This document shows positions 26,430 to 34,313 of a stretch of 64,000 bases of DNA, piece after piece (position 1 is the stretch's first letter; each line of letters starts with the position of its first letter). Below the pieces are notes generated by a model that did no database searches, had not been told where the DNA came from, and saw only the letters and a program-made list of their open reading frames with translations. The stretch spans positions 58,857 through 122,856 of the forward strand of contig NZ_JAEUXJ010000013.1 in the NCBI RefSeq assembly GCF_016775475.1, written 5' to 3'. A program made the position numbers and the translations under genes. The stretch is from Belnapia mucosa. GTDB lineage: Bacteria; Pseudomonadota; Alphaproteobacteria; Acetobacterales; Acetobacteraceae.

Positions 26430-27152
26430 TCATGCCGGTTCCATCCATTTTGGGATGCGGGCGCGGCCGCCGGCGATGCGGTGCATGGAGCGGAGCAGGC
26501 GGAAGAGGCGTGCGGGCGGGAACCAGAGGCGCTTCAGCATGGAGTCGGCGAAGGCCAGATGCACTTCCCGGTAGATTTCGGACAAATCCGGATCGGGGAG
26601 GTATTGCGAGGGCGCGGGCAGGGCCGAGAAGAGCTTCAGGCGCCTCGCCAGCACAATGCAGCGCAGGCTGCCCATGACGCGGATGGCACGGCGGAAGGCG
26701 CAGCAGAGGCGGTGGGCCAGCGTGGCCAGCGCCTCGCGCTTGAGCGCCAGTTCGACCAGCAGCCGGGCCCAAAGGCCTTGCCTGGCCCAGCGGCGGTAGC
26801 TCCGGCTGACCGTGTCGGGCTTGCCGAACTCCTCCGGCAGCAGGCGCCAGGGGGCGCGTCCGCCCCTGTGCTTGGTGGTGGCCCAGCGGAAGATGGCATC
26901 CAGGCGCTCGCGTGGGGTGCAGTCGAGCGGCCGGCCGCGGTCGTGCAGGCCGCAGCCCATGCCGGCGAGCACCGGCTCCAGCGCGGCCCATTCGGCATCG
27001 GTCATCGGCGCCCAGGGCCGGGGCGGCGTCAGTCCGGTGATCGGGTCGAGGCAGAGCCGGCGCAGCAGGTCGTGCCGCGTCACGAAGTCCTTGGGGATGA
27101 TGCCGGCGGGGATGGGGTCGGCGCGGCGGCGCTGGCGGCGGCGGAGGAGCAT
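26430..27152 (-). CDS. IS5-type transposase-derived protein, probably domesticated and SOS-controlled
   Basis: A 240-residue protein. Residues ~48-135 match the N-terminal (DUF4096-like) domain of IS4/IS5 transposases: MTDAEWAALEPVLAG, then RERLDAIFRWATTKHRGG, then WRLLPEEFGKPDTVSRSYRRW. The DDE catalytic domain that should follow is absent; instead there is a basic ~100-residue tail (LCCAFRRAIRVM through ARIPKWMEPA). An Arg-rich 45-residue extension precedes the domain. No terminal inverted repeats are seen. Upstream lies a strong promoter overlapped by a GTTC-N7-GTTC SOS box. It is either an immobile DNA-binding protein or a decayed IS. GGAG is 10 bases before the ATG. Confidence 0.75.
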   Translation of the reverse strand: MLLRRRQRRRADPIPAGIIPKDFVTRHDLLRRLCLDPITGLTPPRPWAPMTDAEWAALEPVLAGMGCGLHDRGRPLDCTPRERLDAIFRWATTKHRGGRAPWRLLPEEFGKPDTVSRSYRRWARQGLWARLLVELALKREALATLAHRLCCAFRRAIRVMGSLRCIVLARRLKLFSALPAPSQYLPDPDLSEIYREVHLAFADSMLKRLWFPPARLFRLLRSMHRIAGGRARIPKWMEPA

Positions 27153-27178
27153 GGGGGCGGGCTCCGGTTGCGGAGCGG

Positions 27179-27208
27179 GAACATACTAGGAACATAACCC
27201 TATTTCAA
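27179..27208 (-). promoter_or_regulatory. Sigma-70 promoter overlapped by an alphaproteobacterial LexA (SOS) box
   Basis: On the minus strand, TTGAAA (27203-27208) and TATGTT (27180-27185) are separated by exactly 17 bases. The direct repeat GTTC-N7-GTTC (27179-27193), the known LexA operator form in alphaproteobacteria, covers the end of the spacer and the -10 element. Bound LexA would block polymerase. The -10 element lies about 28 bases before the ATG of the transposase-derived gene. Confidence 0.72.
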
Positions 27209-27239
27209 GCCCGAAACAGCCTGCCCAAACCCTTGGTGT

Positions 27240-27292
27240 CCAGAGGCCCTCCGGCCTCTGGCGGGGTGGCTTGGAGGGGCAGCGCCCCTCCA
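27240..27292. terminator. Two strong hairpins downstream of the gamma-glutamyltransferase gene
   Basis: The first hairpin is a 9-bp perfect stem (ccagaggcc, loop ctcc, ggcctctgg; 27240-27261). The second is also 9 bp (tggaggggc, loop agc, gcccctcca; 27272-27292). They sit just past the 3' end of the minus-strand ggt gene and before the promoter of the next gene, so transcription termination is likely. Their composition also suggests a REP-like intergenic repeat family. Confidence 0.55.
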
Positions 27293-27299
27293 GCCTGCG

Positions 27300-28976
27300 C
27301 TACCCCCGCCGCGCCGCATCCGGCCAGAAGCGCGCCCCTTCGCGCGCCAGCCCGCCGCCGACGCCGATGGCGGTGCCATCCGCCCGCCAGCAGGCGGCGC
27401 CTTCCAGCATGCCGTCCGGGTGAAAGCGGATGGCGCACATGCCGCCGCCGATATGCGGCAGGGGCAGCACCTCATGCCCCATGGCCGAGAGCGCGGCGCG
27501 CGTCGCCTCCGGGATGGCCGGCTCGACCTCCAGCGCCTGGCCCTGGGTCCAGATGCGCGGGGCCTCGACCGCCTCCTGCAGGCTCATGCCGTGGTCGAGG
27601 AGGGCGATCAGCGCCTGCATGGCGCTGCCGAAGATGCGCAGCCCCCCGGGCAGGCCGAGGGCCACGATGGGCTTGCCGTCACGAAGGGCGATCAGCGGCG
27701 CCTGGCTGGTGGAGATGCGCTTGCCCGGCGCAATGGACAGCGCATGGCCCGGCCGCGGGTCAAACAGGGCCATGTAGTTGTTCGGGATCAGCCCGGTGCC
27801 GGGCACCAGGAAGCGGGCGCCGAAGAGGCTGTTGATGGTGTGGGTGGCGCAGAGGATATGGCCCTCGGCATCCGCGACCGTCAGATGGGTGGTGTTGGGC
27901 GATTCCCCGGCGGCGACGCCCGCCTGCCAGTCCCGCGCCCGGTTGCGGTCGAGCAGGGCGCGCCGTTCCACCGCATAGGATTTCGACAGCAGGCGCCCGA
28001 CCGGGACGGTGACGAAATCCGGATCGGCAGTCGCGGCGGCGCGGTCGGCGAAGGCGAGCTTCAGCGCTTCCGCAATCAGATGGCAGGTCTCGGGCGTGCC
28101 GAAGCCAAGCGCGCGGAGGTCGAAGCCCTCCAGCACGTTCAGCATCTGCACGACATGGACGCCGCCGGAGGAAGGCGGCGGCGGCCCGACCACCTCGACC
28201 CCGCGATAGCTCCCCCGCACGGGTGCACGCTCGATCAGGCGGGCGTCGCGGAGATCGGCCTCGGACAGCAGCCCGCCGAGGCGCTGCACATGGGCGGCGA
28301 CGGCGGCGCCGATCGGGCCGCCATGCAGCGCGCCCGGCCCCTCGGCGGCGATGCGGCGGAGGGTCCCGGCGGCCTCGGCCTGGACCAGGCGGTCGCCGGG
28401 GGCGAGCGGCCTGCCGCCGGGCAGCAGCAGGGCGACCAGGGCCGGGTCGAGGGCGAGGTCGGCCGCCACCTCCCGGATGCATTCGGAGAGGTAGGGGGTG
28501 ACGCGGAAGCCGCCCTCGGCGAGGCGGATGGCAGGCTGCATGACTTCGGCGAGGGGCAGGCGGCCATGGCGCCGCAGCGCCTCGCACCAGGCGAGCAGGT
28601 TGCCGGGCACGGCGACGGCGCGAGGGCCGAGGCTGTTCTCTCGCCCCTCCGTCTCCAGCGCCGCCGGCCAGTCCTGCGAGACGGGGCGATACATGTCCGG
28701 CCGGCCGGCGGCGGGCACGGTCGAGAGGCCGTCGAGGACGGTGTGCGTTCCGTCCGGCAGGCGGAGATGCGTCATCCCGCCGCCGAGCAGGCCGACCATC
28801 ATCGGCTCCACCACCGTGAGCGCGAACAGGGCGGCGACGCCGGCATCGATGGCATTGCCGCCGGCGGCCAGCATCTCGGCCCCCGCGGCGGAGGCGAGCG
28901 GGTGGTTGGTCACGACCATGCCGCGGGCGGCGGTGGCGGGGTGCTTCTCGGTCATTCCTGACGGCCTTTCAGGCAT
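27300..28976 (-). CDS. ggt: Gamma-glutamyltransferase / glutathione hydrolase family
   Basis: A 558-residue Ntn-hydrolase precursor that would autocleave into large and small subunits. The nucleophile is the first Thr of NTTHLTVAD (Thr362), which becomes the small-subunit N-terminus. Substrate-binding landmarks are GGGMTHLRLPDG, GPPPPSSGGVHVVQMLNVLEG and GKRISTSQAPLIAL. The start at 28976 is preferred because GGAAGG lies 8 bases upstream; ATG 28955 is the alternative. No export signal is visible, so it may be a cytoplasmic GGT-like enzyme of the cephalosporin-acylase/GGT superfamily. The exact substrate is uncertain. Confidence 0.88.
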   Translation of the reverse strand: MPERPSGMTEKHPATAARGMVVTNHPLASAAGAEMLAAGGNAIDAGVAALFALTVVEPMMVGLLGGGMTHLRLPDGTHTVLDGLSTVPAAGRPDMYRPVSQDWPAALETEGRENSLGPRAVAVPGNLLAWCEALRRHGRLPLAEVMQPAIRLAEGGFRVTPYLSECIREVAADLALDPALVALLLPGGRPLAPGDRLVQAEAAGTLRRIAAEGPGALHGGPIGAAVAAHVQRLGGLLSEADLRDARLIERAPVRGSYRGVEVVGPPPPSSGGVHVVQMLNVLEGFDLRALGFGTPETCHLIAEALKLAFADRAAATADPDFVTVPVGRLLSKSYAVERRALLDRNRARDWQAGVAAGESPNTTHLTVADAEGHILCATHTINSLFGARFLVPGTGLIPNNYMALFDPRPGHALSIAPGKRISTSQAPLIALRDGKPIVALGLPGGLRIFGSAMQALIALLDHGMSLQEAVEAPRIWTQGQALEVEPAIPEATRAALSAMGHEVLPLPHIGGGMCAIRFHPDGMLEGAACWRADGTAIGVGGGLAREGARFWPDAARRG

Positions 28977-28983
28977 TGGGTGC

Positions 28984-29008
28984 CCTTCCGCGGCTTGGCC
29001 GCGGAAGG
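28984..29008 (-). promoter_or_regulatory. Hairpin that would sequester the ggt ribosome binding site
   Basis: An 11-bp perfect stem with a 3-base loop (ccttccgcggc / gccgcggaagg). In the minus-strand transcript its 3' arm ends in GGAAGG, the best Shine-Dalgarno for the ggt start at 28976. It could be a terminator for the upstream enoyl-CoA hydratase gene, a translational control element for ggt, or both. Confidence 0.45.
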
Positions 29009-29079
29009 CGTGCGAGGCCTTGGGCGGGAGGCTTTGATCGGGGCCCCCGCGACGCCGCGCAGCGGTGTCGTGGGCGTAA

Positions 29080-29877
29080 CTAGCGGCCCTTGAAGACGGG
29101 CTTGCGCTTCTCGTTGAAGCTGCGGATGCCCTCGATGCGGTCCTCGGTGCCGACCAGGTGGTTGTAGGCCTCGATCTCGAAGCGCAGCGCGGTGCGGATG
29201 TCCATCTGCAGGCCGAAATGGATCGACTTCTTGGCCTGGCGGACCGAGAGCGGGGCATTGCCGGCGATGGCCGTCGCCGTCTCCATCACGGCGGGCCAGA
29301 GTTCCTCCCGCGTGCAGACGCTGTTGAGGATGCCCCAGTCTGCGGCCTGGGCGGCGGTGAAGGGCTTGCCGGCCAGGATGATCTCCTTGGCGCGGCGCTC
29401 GCCGACGACGCGGGGCAGGGTCTGGGTGCCGCCGGCGCCGGGCATGATGCCGATGGTGACCTCGGTCAGGGCGAAGCGGGCGGTGTCCACGCCATAGGCG
29501 AAGTCGGAGGCGAGGACCATCTCCAGCCCCCCGGCATAGGCATGGCCGCTGACCGCGGCGATGATCGGGATCGGGCAGTCGAGCTGGGCCCAGAAGGCGC
29601 GCTCGAAGATCTCGTGCTGGCGGCGCCAGGCCTCGTCGGTCATGCCGTTCCGCTCCTTCAGGTCGCCGCCGCCGCAGAAGGCGCGGTCGCCGGCCGCGGC
29701 GAAGACGACGCAGCGGATATCCCCGGCATCCTGGAACAGGCCGGACCAGACCGAATAGAGGTCGAGGCCCATCTGCGTGTTGAGCGCATTCGAGACGGCA
29801 GGGCGGTTGAGCCGCACCACCAGCACATGGGGCGCGGGGGTTTCGAGGCTGAGCGTCTCGAGCGGGTCCAGTTTCAC
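29080..29877 (-). CDS. Enoyl-CoA hydratase/isomerase family protein
   Basis: A 265-residue crotonase-fold enzyme. The two oxyanion-hole segments are visible: AFCGGGDLKER and the conserved GHAYAGGLEMVLASDFAYG. A Glu typical of hydratases is in TEVTIGIMPGAGGTQTLPR, which also carries the crotonase GGTQ motif. These enzymes hydrate or isomerise acyl-CoA thioesters in beta-oxidation or related routes; the actual acyl-CoA is unknown. It stands upstream of ggt on the same strand, with the strong hairpin between them, and is divergent from the DUF47-pit operon. Confidence 0.9.
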   Translation of the reverse strand: MKLDPLETLSLETPAPHVLVVRLNRPAVSNALNTQMGLDLYSVWSGLFQDAGDIRCVVFAAAGDRAFCGGGDLKERNGMTDEAWRRQHEIFERAFWAQLDCPIPIIAAVSGHAYAGGLEMVLASDFAYGVDTARFALTEVTIGIMPGAGGTQTLPRVVGERRAKEIILAGKPFTAAQAADWGILNSVCTREELWPAVMETATAIAGNAPLSVRQAKKSIHFGLQMDIRTALRFEIEAYNHLVGTEDRIEGIRSFNEKRKPVFKGR

Positions 29878-29970
29878 GGGCTTGGTCCTCCAGGGCCGCG
29901 AGAGTGGACGGGCCGGCGGCGCTTGTCAGCCCGCCGAGGCGGGAACGGGGATGCCCGTGCGGGCGATCCT

Positions 29971-29988
29971 GTGACAGATGGATGACAG
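29971..29988 (-). promoter_or_regulatory. Pho box (PhoB-type site) upstream of the phosphate transport operon
   Basis: Read on the minus strand, this is CTGTCAT-CCAT-CTGTCAC, two 7-base direct repeats with a 4-base spacer, matching the Pho box pattern. It lies 20 bases before the DUF47 gene start and 94 bases before the enoyl-CoA hydratase start. Beside a pit-type operon it fits PhoB repression under phosphate starvation, as known for orfA-pit in Sinorhizobium. Confidence 0.65.
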
Positions 29989-30008
29989 CCCCGGCCCAAG
30001 GATCGCCC

Positions 30009-30653
30009 ATGCTCGCCTGGTTCCGCCGCCTGATGCCGCGGGAGGAGGGGTTCTTCGACCTCTTCACCCGCCATGCCGACACCATCCTGCTCGGCGCGCG
30101 GGAGCTGCAGGGGATGCTGGCCGGGGGCCCGGAGGCGCATGCCCATTACGGCGCCGTGCTGGCGGCGGAGGATGCGGCGGATGCGGTGACGCGGGAGGTG
30201 GTGCAGGCGGTGCGCCGGACCTTCATCACCCCCTTCGACCGCGAGGACATCCTGACCCTCATCGGCCGGATGGACGATACGCTCGACCAGATGAAGAAGA
30301 CCGCCAAGGCGCTGGCGCTCTATGGCCTCACGGATTTCGGGGAGGAGGCGCGGAGCCTCGGCACCTCCATCCTCCGTGGCGCGGAGCTGCTGCGCGAGGC
30401 GGTGCCGCTGCTGGCCGCGATCGGGCCGAATGCGACGCGGATCAACCTGCTCTGCGAGCAGATCCGCCAGGTGGAGGGCGAGGCGGACGAGGTGCATGAC
30501 GCGGGCGTCGCGGCGCTCTATCGCCAGGCCCGGCCGGAAGGGGCGCTGGCCTTCATCGCGGCGCGCGAGATCCTCGACCAGCTCGAGAAGGTGGTGGACC
30601 GCTTCGACGACGCGGCGAATGCGATCGAGGGCATCGTGGTCGAGCAGGTCTGA
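30009..30653 (+). CDS. DUF47 (PhoU-like) phosphate transport regulator
   Basis: A 214-residue all-helical DUF47/PhoU-like protein of the kind always found beside Pit transporters (OrfA/Pit accessory protein). The segments FFDLFTRHADTILLGARELQ, DRFDDAANAIEGIVVEQV and EDILTLIGRMDDTLDQM are typical, with Glu/Asp clusters that in the family bind metal. AAGGA precedes the ATG at 30009; the frame is open upstream but without family similarity. The stop overlaps the pit start (TGATG). It is likely to control Pit activity or coupling. Confidence 0.92.
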   Translation: MLAWFRRLMPREEGFFDLFTRHADTILLGARELQGMLAGGPEAHAHYGAVLAAEDAADAVTREVVQAVRRTFITPFDREDILTLIGRMDDTLDQMKKTAKALALYGLTDFGEEARSLGTSILRGAELLREAVPLLAAIGPNATRINLLCEQIRQVEGEADEVHDAGVAALYRQARPEGALAFIAAREILDQLEKVVDRFDDAANAIEGIVVEQV

Positions 30654-31657
30654 TGGAGGCGGTGCTCTCCTTCCCGCTGCTGGCGGGCCTCATCGCCGTG
30701 GCGCTGGCCTTCGATTTCCTGAACGGGCTGCACGACGCAGCCAATTCCATCGCCACCATCGTCTCGACCCGGGTGCTGAAGCCGCAATACGCCGTGCTCT
30801 GGGCCGGCTTCTTCAACTTCATCGCCTTCCTCTTCTTCGGCCTGCATGTGGCGGAGACGGTCGGCACCGGCATCGTCGCGGCGCAGGTGGTGGATGCGCG
30901 GGTGATCTTCGGCGCGCTGGTCGGCGCCATCGCCTGGAACGTCATCACCTGGGTGCTCGGCATCCCCTCCTCCTCCTCGCATGCGCTGGTGGGGGGCATC
31001 CTCGGCGCCGGGGTGGCGAAGGCGGGGGTCGGGGCGGTGGTCTGGTCGGGGCTCGGCAAGACCATGGCGGCGATCCTGCTCTCGCCGCTGATCGGGCTGG
31101 TGCTGGCGCTGGTCCTGGTGCTGGTGGTGTCCTGGGGCTTCGCGCGGACCACGCCCTTCCGGGTGGACCGGCTGTTCCGGCACCTGCAATTCGCCTCGGC
31201 CGCCGCCTATTCGCTCGGGCATGGCGGCAATGACGCGCAGAAGACCATGGGCATCATCGCCGTGCTGCTCTTCTCGCAGGGGGTGCTGGAGGGCGGGTTC
31301 CATGTGCCGCTCTGGGTGGTGCTGTCCTGCCAGGCGGCGATGGCGCTCGGGACGCTGATGGGCGGCTGGCGGATCGTCCGCACCATGGGGTCGCGCATCA
31401 CGAGGCTGACGCCGGTGCAGGGCTTCTGCGCCGAGACGGGCGGGGCGCTGACGCTGTTCCTGGCGACGGGTCTCGGCGTGCCGGTCTCGACCACGCATAC
31501 CATCACCGGGGCGATCGTCGGCGTCGGCGCGGCGCGACGGACGACGGCGGTGCGCTGGGGCGTAGCGAGCAACATCGTGGTCGCCTGGGTGGTGACCCTG
31601 CCGGCGGCGGCGGCGATCGGGGCGGCGGTCTATGCGCTGGCGGGGGTGTTCGGATAG
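30653..31657 (+). CDS. pit: Low-affinity inorganic phosphate transporter, PitA family
   Basis: A 334-residue membrane transporter that carries metal-phosphate complexes with protons. The family's duplicated signature appears as FDFLNGLHDAANSIATIVSTRVL near the N-terminus and LGHGGNDAQKTMGIIAVLLF in the second half. IPSSSSHALVGGILGAG and VPVSTTHTITGAIVGVG complete the internal repeat. About ten membrane helices are expected. The start shares a base with the DUF47 stop, so the two are coupled. A Pho box lies upstream of the pair and a terminator follows. Confidence 0.95.
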   Translation: MEAVLSFPLLAGLIAVALAFDFLNGLHDAANSIATIVSTRVLKPQYAVLWAGFFNFIAFLFFGLHVAETVGTGIVAAQVVDARVIFGALVGAIAWNVITWVLGIPSSSSHALVGGILGAGVAKAGVGAVVWSGLGKTMAAILLSPLIGLVLALVLVLVVSWGFARTTPFRVDRLFRHLQFASAAAYSLGHGGNDAQKTMGIIAVLLFSQGVLEGGFHVPLWVVLSCQAAMALGTLMGGWRIVRTMGSRITRLTPVQGFCAETGGALTLFLATGLGVPVSTTHTITGAIVGVGAARRTTAVRWGVASNIVVAWVVTLPAAAAIGAAVYALAGVFG

Positions 31658-31662
31658 TTCGA

Positions 31663-31682
31663 AGGCCCATTCGGGTCTTTTT
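31663..31682 (+). terminator. Rho-independent terminator of the DUF47-pit operon
   Basis: A 6-bp stem (aggccc / gggtct, one G-T pair) with an ATTC loop is followed by a run of T. It begins 5 bases after the pit stop, the expected place for an operon terminator. Confidence 0.7.
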
Positions 31683-31862
31683 CCAAAGCAGTATCCCGAC
31701 TGTACGGTGCAGCACACCGGGAGCGCTTGCCATCGGTCATTCCGGCATTTGAAACTGACTTAAGGCACCGCAAATCGTTGCGTATTGGATATTTTTGCTA
31801 TATCTGCGGAACTCAGGGAATTCCGTTGGGCACAGCGGACCATCAGGAACTACACGCGACGC

Positions 31863-33605
31863 ATGGCCGCACATGGTGAGGCAGCACCTTCCCTGGGCCC
31901 CGTGAGGCGAGGGACGACGGTCCGGCATTACATGCTGCTGCTGGTGGCGACGGTGCTGGGGCCGGTGCTGCTGCTGGCGGGCGTCCTGGCGCAACGGACC
32001 GTCGAGCTGGAGCGCAGCCGCTTCCAGGCTCAGGTCGTGTCCCATGCCGATGCCGCCCTCATCGTCATCCAGCGCGAGCTTCTGGGGTTGATGGAGACAC
32101 TGCAGGCCCTCACCGTCTCCCGCGCGCTGGACGAGGGCAACTACCAGGCTTTCCACCAGCAGGCCTCCGAGCTGATGCAGGCGGTGGGCATTCCGGTCAT
32201 CCTGCGGAATACCAGCGGGCAGCAATTGGCCAACACCCTGGTGCCCTGGGGAGGCGCCCTGCCGAACCGCTCCAGCCTCACCGCCTGGGACAGCCGCGTC
32301 ATCAACAGCCGGCGGCCCGTGATCACCGGCCACTATGTCGGGCTCACCGGCAGGACGCACAGCTTCGCCGTGGTCACCCCGGTCCTGCGGGACGGCAGGG
32401 TCATTTACATGCTGCATCTCAGCGTTCCCGTCCGGCGGTTGCAGGGCGTGCTGGAAGGCATGGCGACGCCGGCCGGATGGGCCACGGCCGTCACCGATCA
32501 GGACGGCGTCATCCTGGCGCGCTCCCGCCGTCACGATGAGGCCGTCGGCCGGCCTGCAACCCAGGGGGACGCGCTGCCGCCGCTCGGTGGCTCGGCCCAG
32601 GGCAATGTGGTGAACCGCGACGAGGAGGAGGCCTTCTTCGCCGCCAGGCGGTTGCTGGATGTTGGCTGGGGCGTGGTGGTCACCGCGCCGATCGAGCAGA
32701 TGCAGGCGCCGGTGCGCCGGGTGCTGCTGGCCGGCGCGGCCATCGGTTCTGCCTTGCTCGGGATGTCGCTGCTGGCCGCCTGGGTCCTCGGCTCCAGGCT
32801 GGCCAGCGCCATCCATGCCCTGGCCGCGGCGGGTGCCTCCTTCTCGGAAGGCGAGGTGGTGCGTCCGGCCAGCACACCCATCCGGGAAGTCAACGAGGTC
32901 GGTGAGGCGCTGGCCCGGGCGGCGCTGGAGCGCGCGGCGGCGGATGAGCGCCGGCGGCTGATCCTGCTGGAACTGAATCACCGGGTGAAGAATACCCTGG
33001 CGACGGTGCAGGCGATCGCCACCCTCACTGCGCGCGGCGCGACGGATGTCGAGACCTACCGTGAGCAGATCGTCAAGCGGCTCGACGGGCTGGCCCGCAC
33101 CCAAGACCTGCTGACCAGCACGAACTGGGCGGGCGCCGACATGCGCGACCTGCTGCAGATCGAGCTGTCGATGCATACCGACGCCGGAAGGCAGCGCATC
33201 ACCCTGGATGGCCCGCCGGTCAACATCCCCGCACAACAGGTGGTCGCGTTGGGGATGGTCGTGCATGAGCTTGCCACCAATGCCGCCAAATACGGCGCCT
33301 TATCCGTGCCCGGCGGCAGGCTGGCGGTCAGCTGGCAGGTGCGGACCAGGGATGGAGATCCTGCACCGCAGCTGGACCTGCTCTGGCAGGAAGCCGATGG
33401 ACCGCCCACGAAGGCCCCGGCGCGGACAGGCTTCGGAACCCAGATGATCCAGCGCGGCCTGGCGCGGCAGCTCGGTGCCACCGTTGCCGCCGACTACCAG
33501 CCCTCGGGCCTGCAATTCCGGCTGTCCATGCCGCTGCGGTCCAGGCAGGGGGCCGAAACCATGGTTGCCGGGCCGCGGCCTGGGGTTTGGGCTCACAGCC
33601 CGTAG
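31863..33605 (+). CDS. HWE/HisKA_2-type sensor histidine kinase with periplasmic sensor
   Basis: About 580 residues. A first membrane helix (MLLLVATVLGPVLLLAG) precedes an extracytoplasmic region of ~220 residues of dCache-like character (FAVVTPVLRDGRVIYML). A second helix (AAIGSALLGMSLLAAWVLG), a HAMP-like linker and the kinase core follow. The phosphorylation region LLELNHRVKNTLATVQAIA is HisKA_2/HWE type; VVHELATNAAKYGALS is the N-box; GFGTQMIQRGLARQLGA is the G-box end. ATG 31863 is the preferred start; an upstream TTG at 31785 is open but lacks family support. It is convergent with a small receiver gene, the likely partner. Confidence 0.88.
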   Translation: MAAHGEAAPSLGPVRRGTTVRHYMLLLVATVLGPVLLLAGVLAQRTVELERSRFQAQVVSHADAALIVIQRELLGLMETLQALTVSRALDEGNYQAFHQQASELMQAVGIPVILRNTSGQQLANTLVPWGGALPNRSSLTAWDSRVINSRRPVITGHYVGLTGRTHSFAVVTPVLRDGRVIYMLHLSVPVRRLQGVLEGMATPAGWATAVTDQDGVILARSRRHDEAVGRPATQGDALPPLGGSAQGNVVNRDEEEAFFAARRLLDVGWGVVVTAPIEQMQAPVRRVLLAGAAIGSALLGMSLLAAWVLGSRLASAIHALAAAGASFSEGEVVRPASTPIREVNEVGEALARAALERAAADERRRLILLELNHRVKNTLATVQAIATLTARGATDVETYREQIVKRLDGLARTQDLLTSTNWAGADMRDLLQIELSMHTDAGRQRITLDGPPVNIPAQQVVALGMVVHELATNAAKYGALSVPGGRLAVSWQVRTRDGDPAPQLDLLWQEADGPPTKAPARTGFGTQMIQRGLARQLGATVAADYQPSGLQFRLSMPLRSRQGAETMVAGPRPGVWAHSP

Positions 33606-33705
33606 GTGACGGCCGCGGCGAGGTGGATGGCGGCCGTTGCAGAGGGCCGAGATGCAGCAGCCTGGGAATCCCGTTGACGGGCCTGGACCGCAGGCCGAGG
33701 CGGCC

Positions 33706-34140
33706 CTAGGCCTGATCCGTCCGCCGCCGTCGCGGATGCGGCCCCGGCGGCGACTTTCCAGCCTCGATCACGCCGCGCAGCGCGGCGGCGAGGCCGCCGA
33801 AATCGGCCGGCTTCAGGAAGCGCACCGTCGGCCCGCCGAGGCCCCGCAGATCCGCCTCCGGCGTCGTGCTGTCATAGCCCGTCACGACCACGACCGGCAG
33901 GTGCGGGATGCGCTCGCGCAGGTGGCGGATCACGCGCTTGCCGCCGAGCTCGACATCGAGCGCCAGGTTGACGATGGCGACCGTCAGCCCGTCCGGTACG
34001 GCCTGCGTCGCCTCCGCCTCGGTATAGGCGACGACCGTCTCAAACCCCTCCGCCTCCAGCAGGTCCTGCAGCGCGAGCGAGATCAGGGCCTCGTCCTCCA
34101 CCAGGAGGGCGATCATGCGCGTTCCATCACGGGCAGACAT
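33706..34140 (-). CDS. Single-domain receiver protein lacking the phosphoacceptor Asp
   Basis: A 144-residue stand-alone receiver. The acidic pocket is present (VEDEA, residues 14-18), as are the switch Thr87 (VVVTGYDS) and Lys110 (RFLKPAD). The phosphoacceptor strand, however, reads VAIVNLALD, so Asn58 replaces the expected Asp. Receivers of this type usually pair with HWE kinases, and one lies convergent next to it. The start at 34140 gives MSARDGTRMIALL; ATG 34116 is also possible. The Asn suggests a phosphorylation-independent or sink-type regulator; a sequencing error is the trivial alternative. Confidence 0.85.
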   Translation of the reverse strand: MSARDGTRMIALLVEDEALISLALQDLLEAEGFETVVAYTEAEATQAVPDGLTVAIVNLALDVELGGKRVIRHLRERIPHLPVVVVTGYDSTTPEADLRGLGGPTVRFLKPADFGGLAAALRGVIEAGKSPPGPHPRRRRTDQA

Positions 34141-34223
34141 ACGACACCGCACCTTGGGTCCGGAGGATGATCCAATGAAAAGTAATGCAACTATTAGGCG
34201 ACAAGAGTGTCCAATATCTTGAC

Positions 34224-34241
34224 CGGAACGCGACAATTCCG
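34224..34241. repeat. Inverted repeat upstream of the receiver gene
   Basis: cggaa and ttccg are separated by 8 bases within an AT-richer 170-base gap between the receiver and dinB genes. It may be an operator for the receiver gene, about 85 bases from its start, but no known motif is matched. Confidence 0.3.
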
Positions 34242-34313
34242 CGTGTTTATCTAACTTCGTATACCTTGCTAAGACGCAATACAAATCACGGCGGTGGCGA
34301 CAGCCTCCCCCTG

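Noticed and set aside
26430..27152. An intact insertion sequence
   Set aside because: No DDE domain, no terminal inverted repeats and no target-site duplication were seen around the IS5-like fragment.
30518..33266. Long minus-strand frames opposite pit and the HWE kinase
   Set aside because: Translations are His/Arg/Gln-rich shadows of well-supported plus-strand genes, typical of codon-position GC bias.
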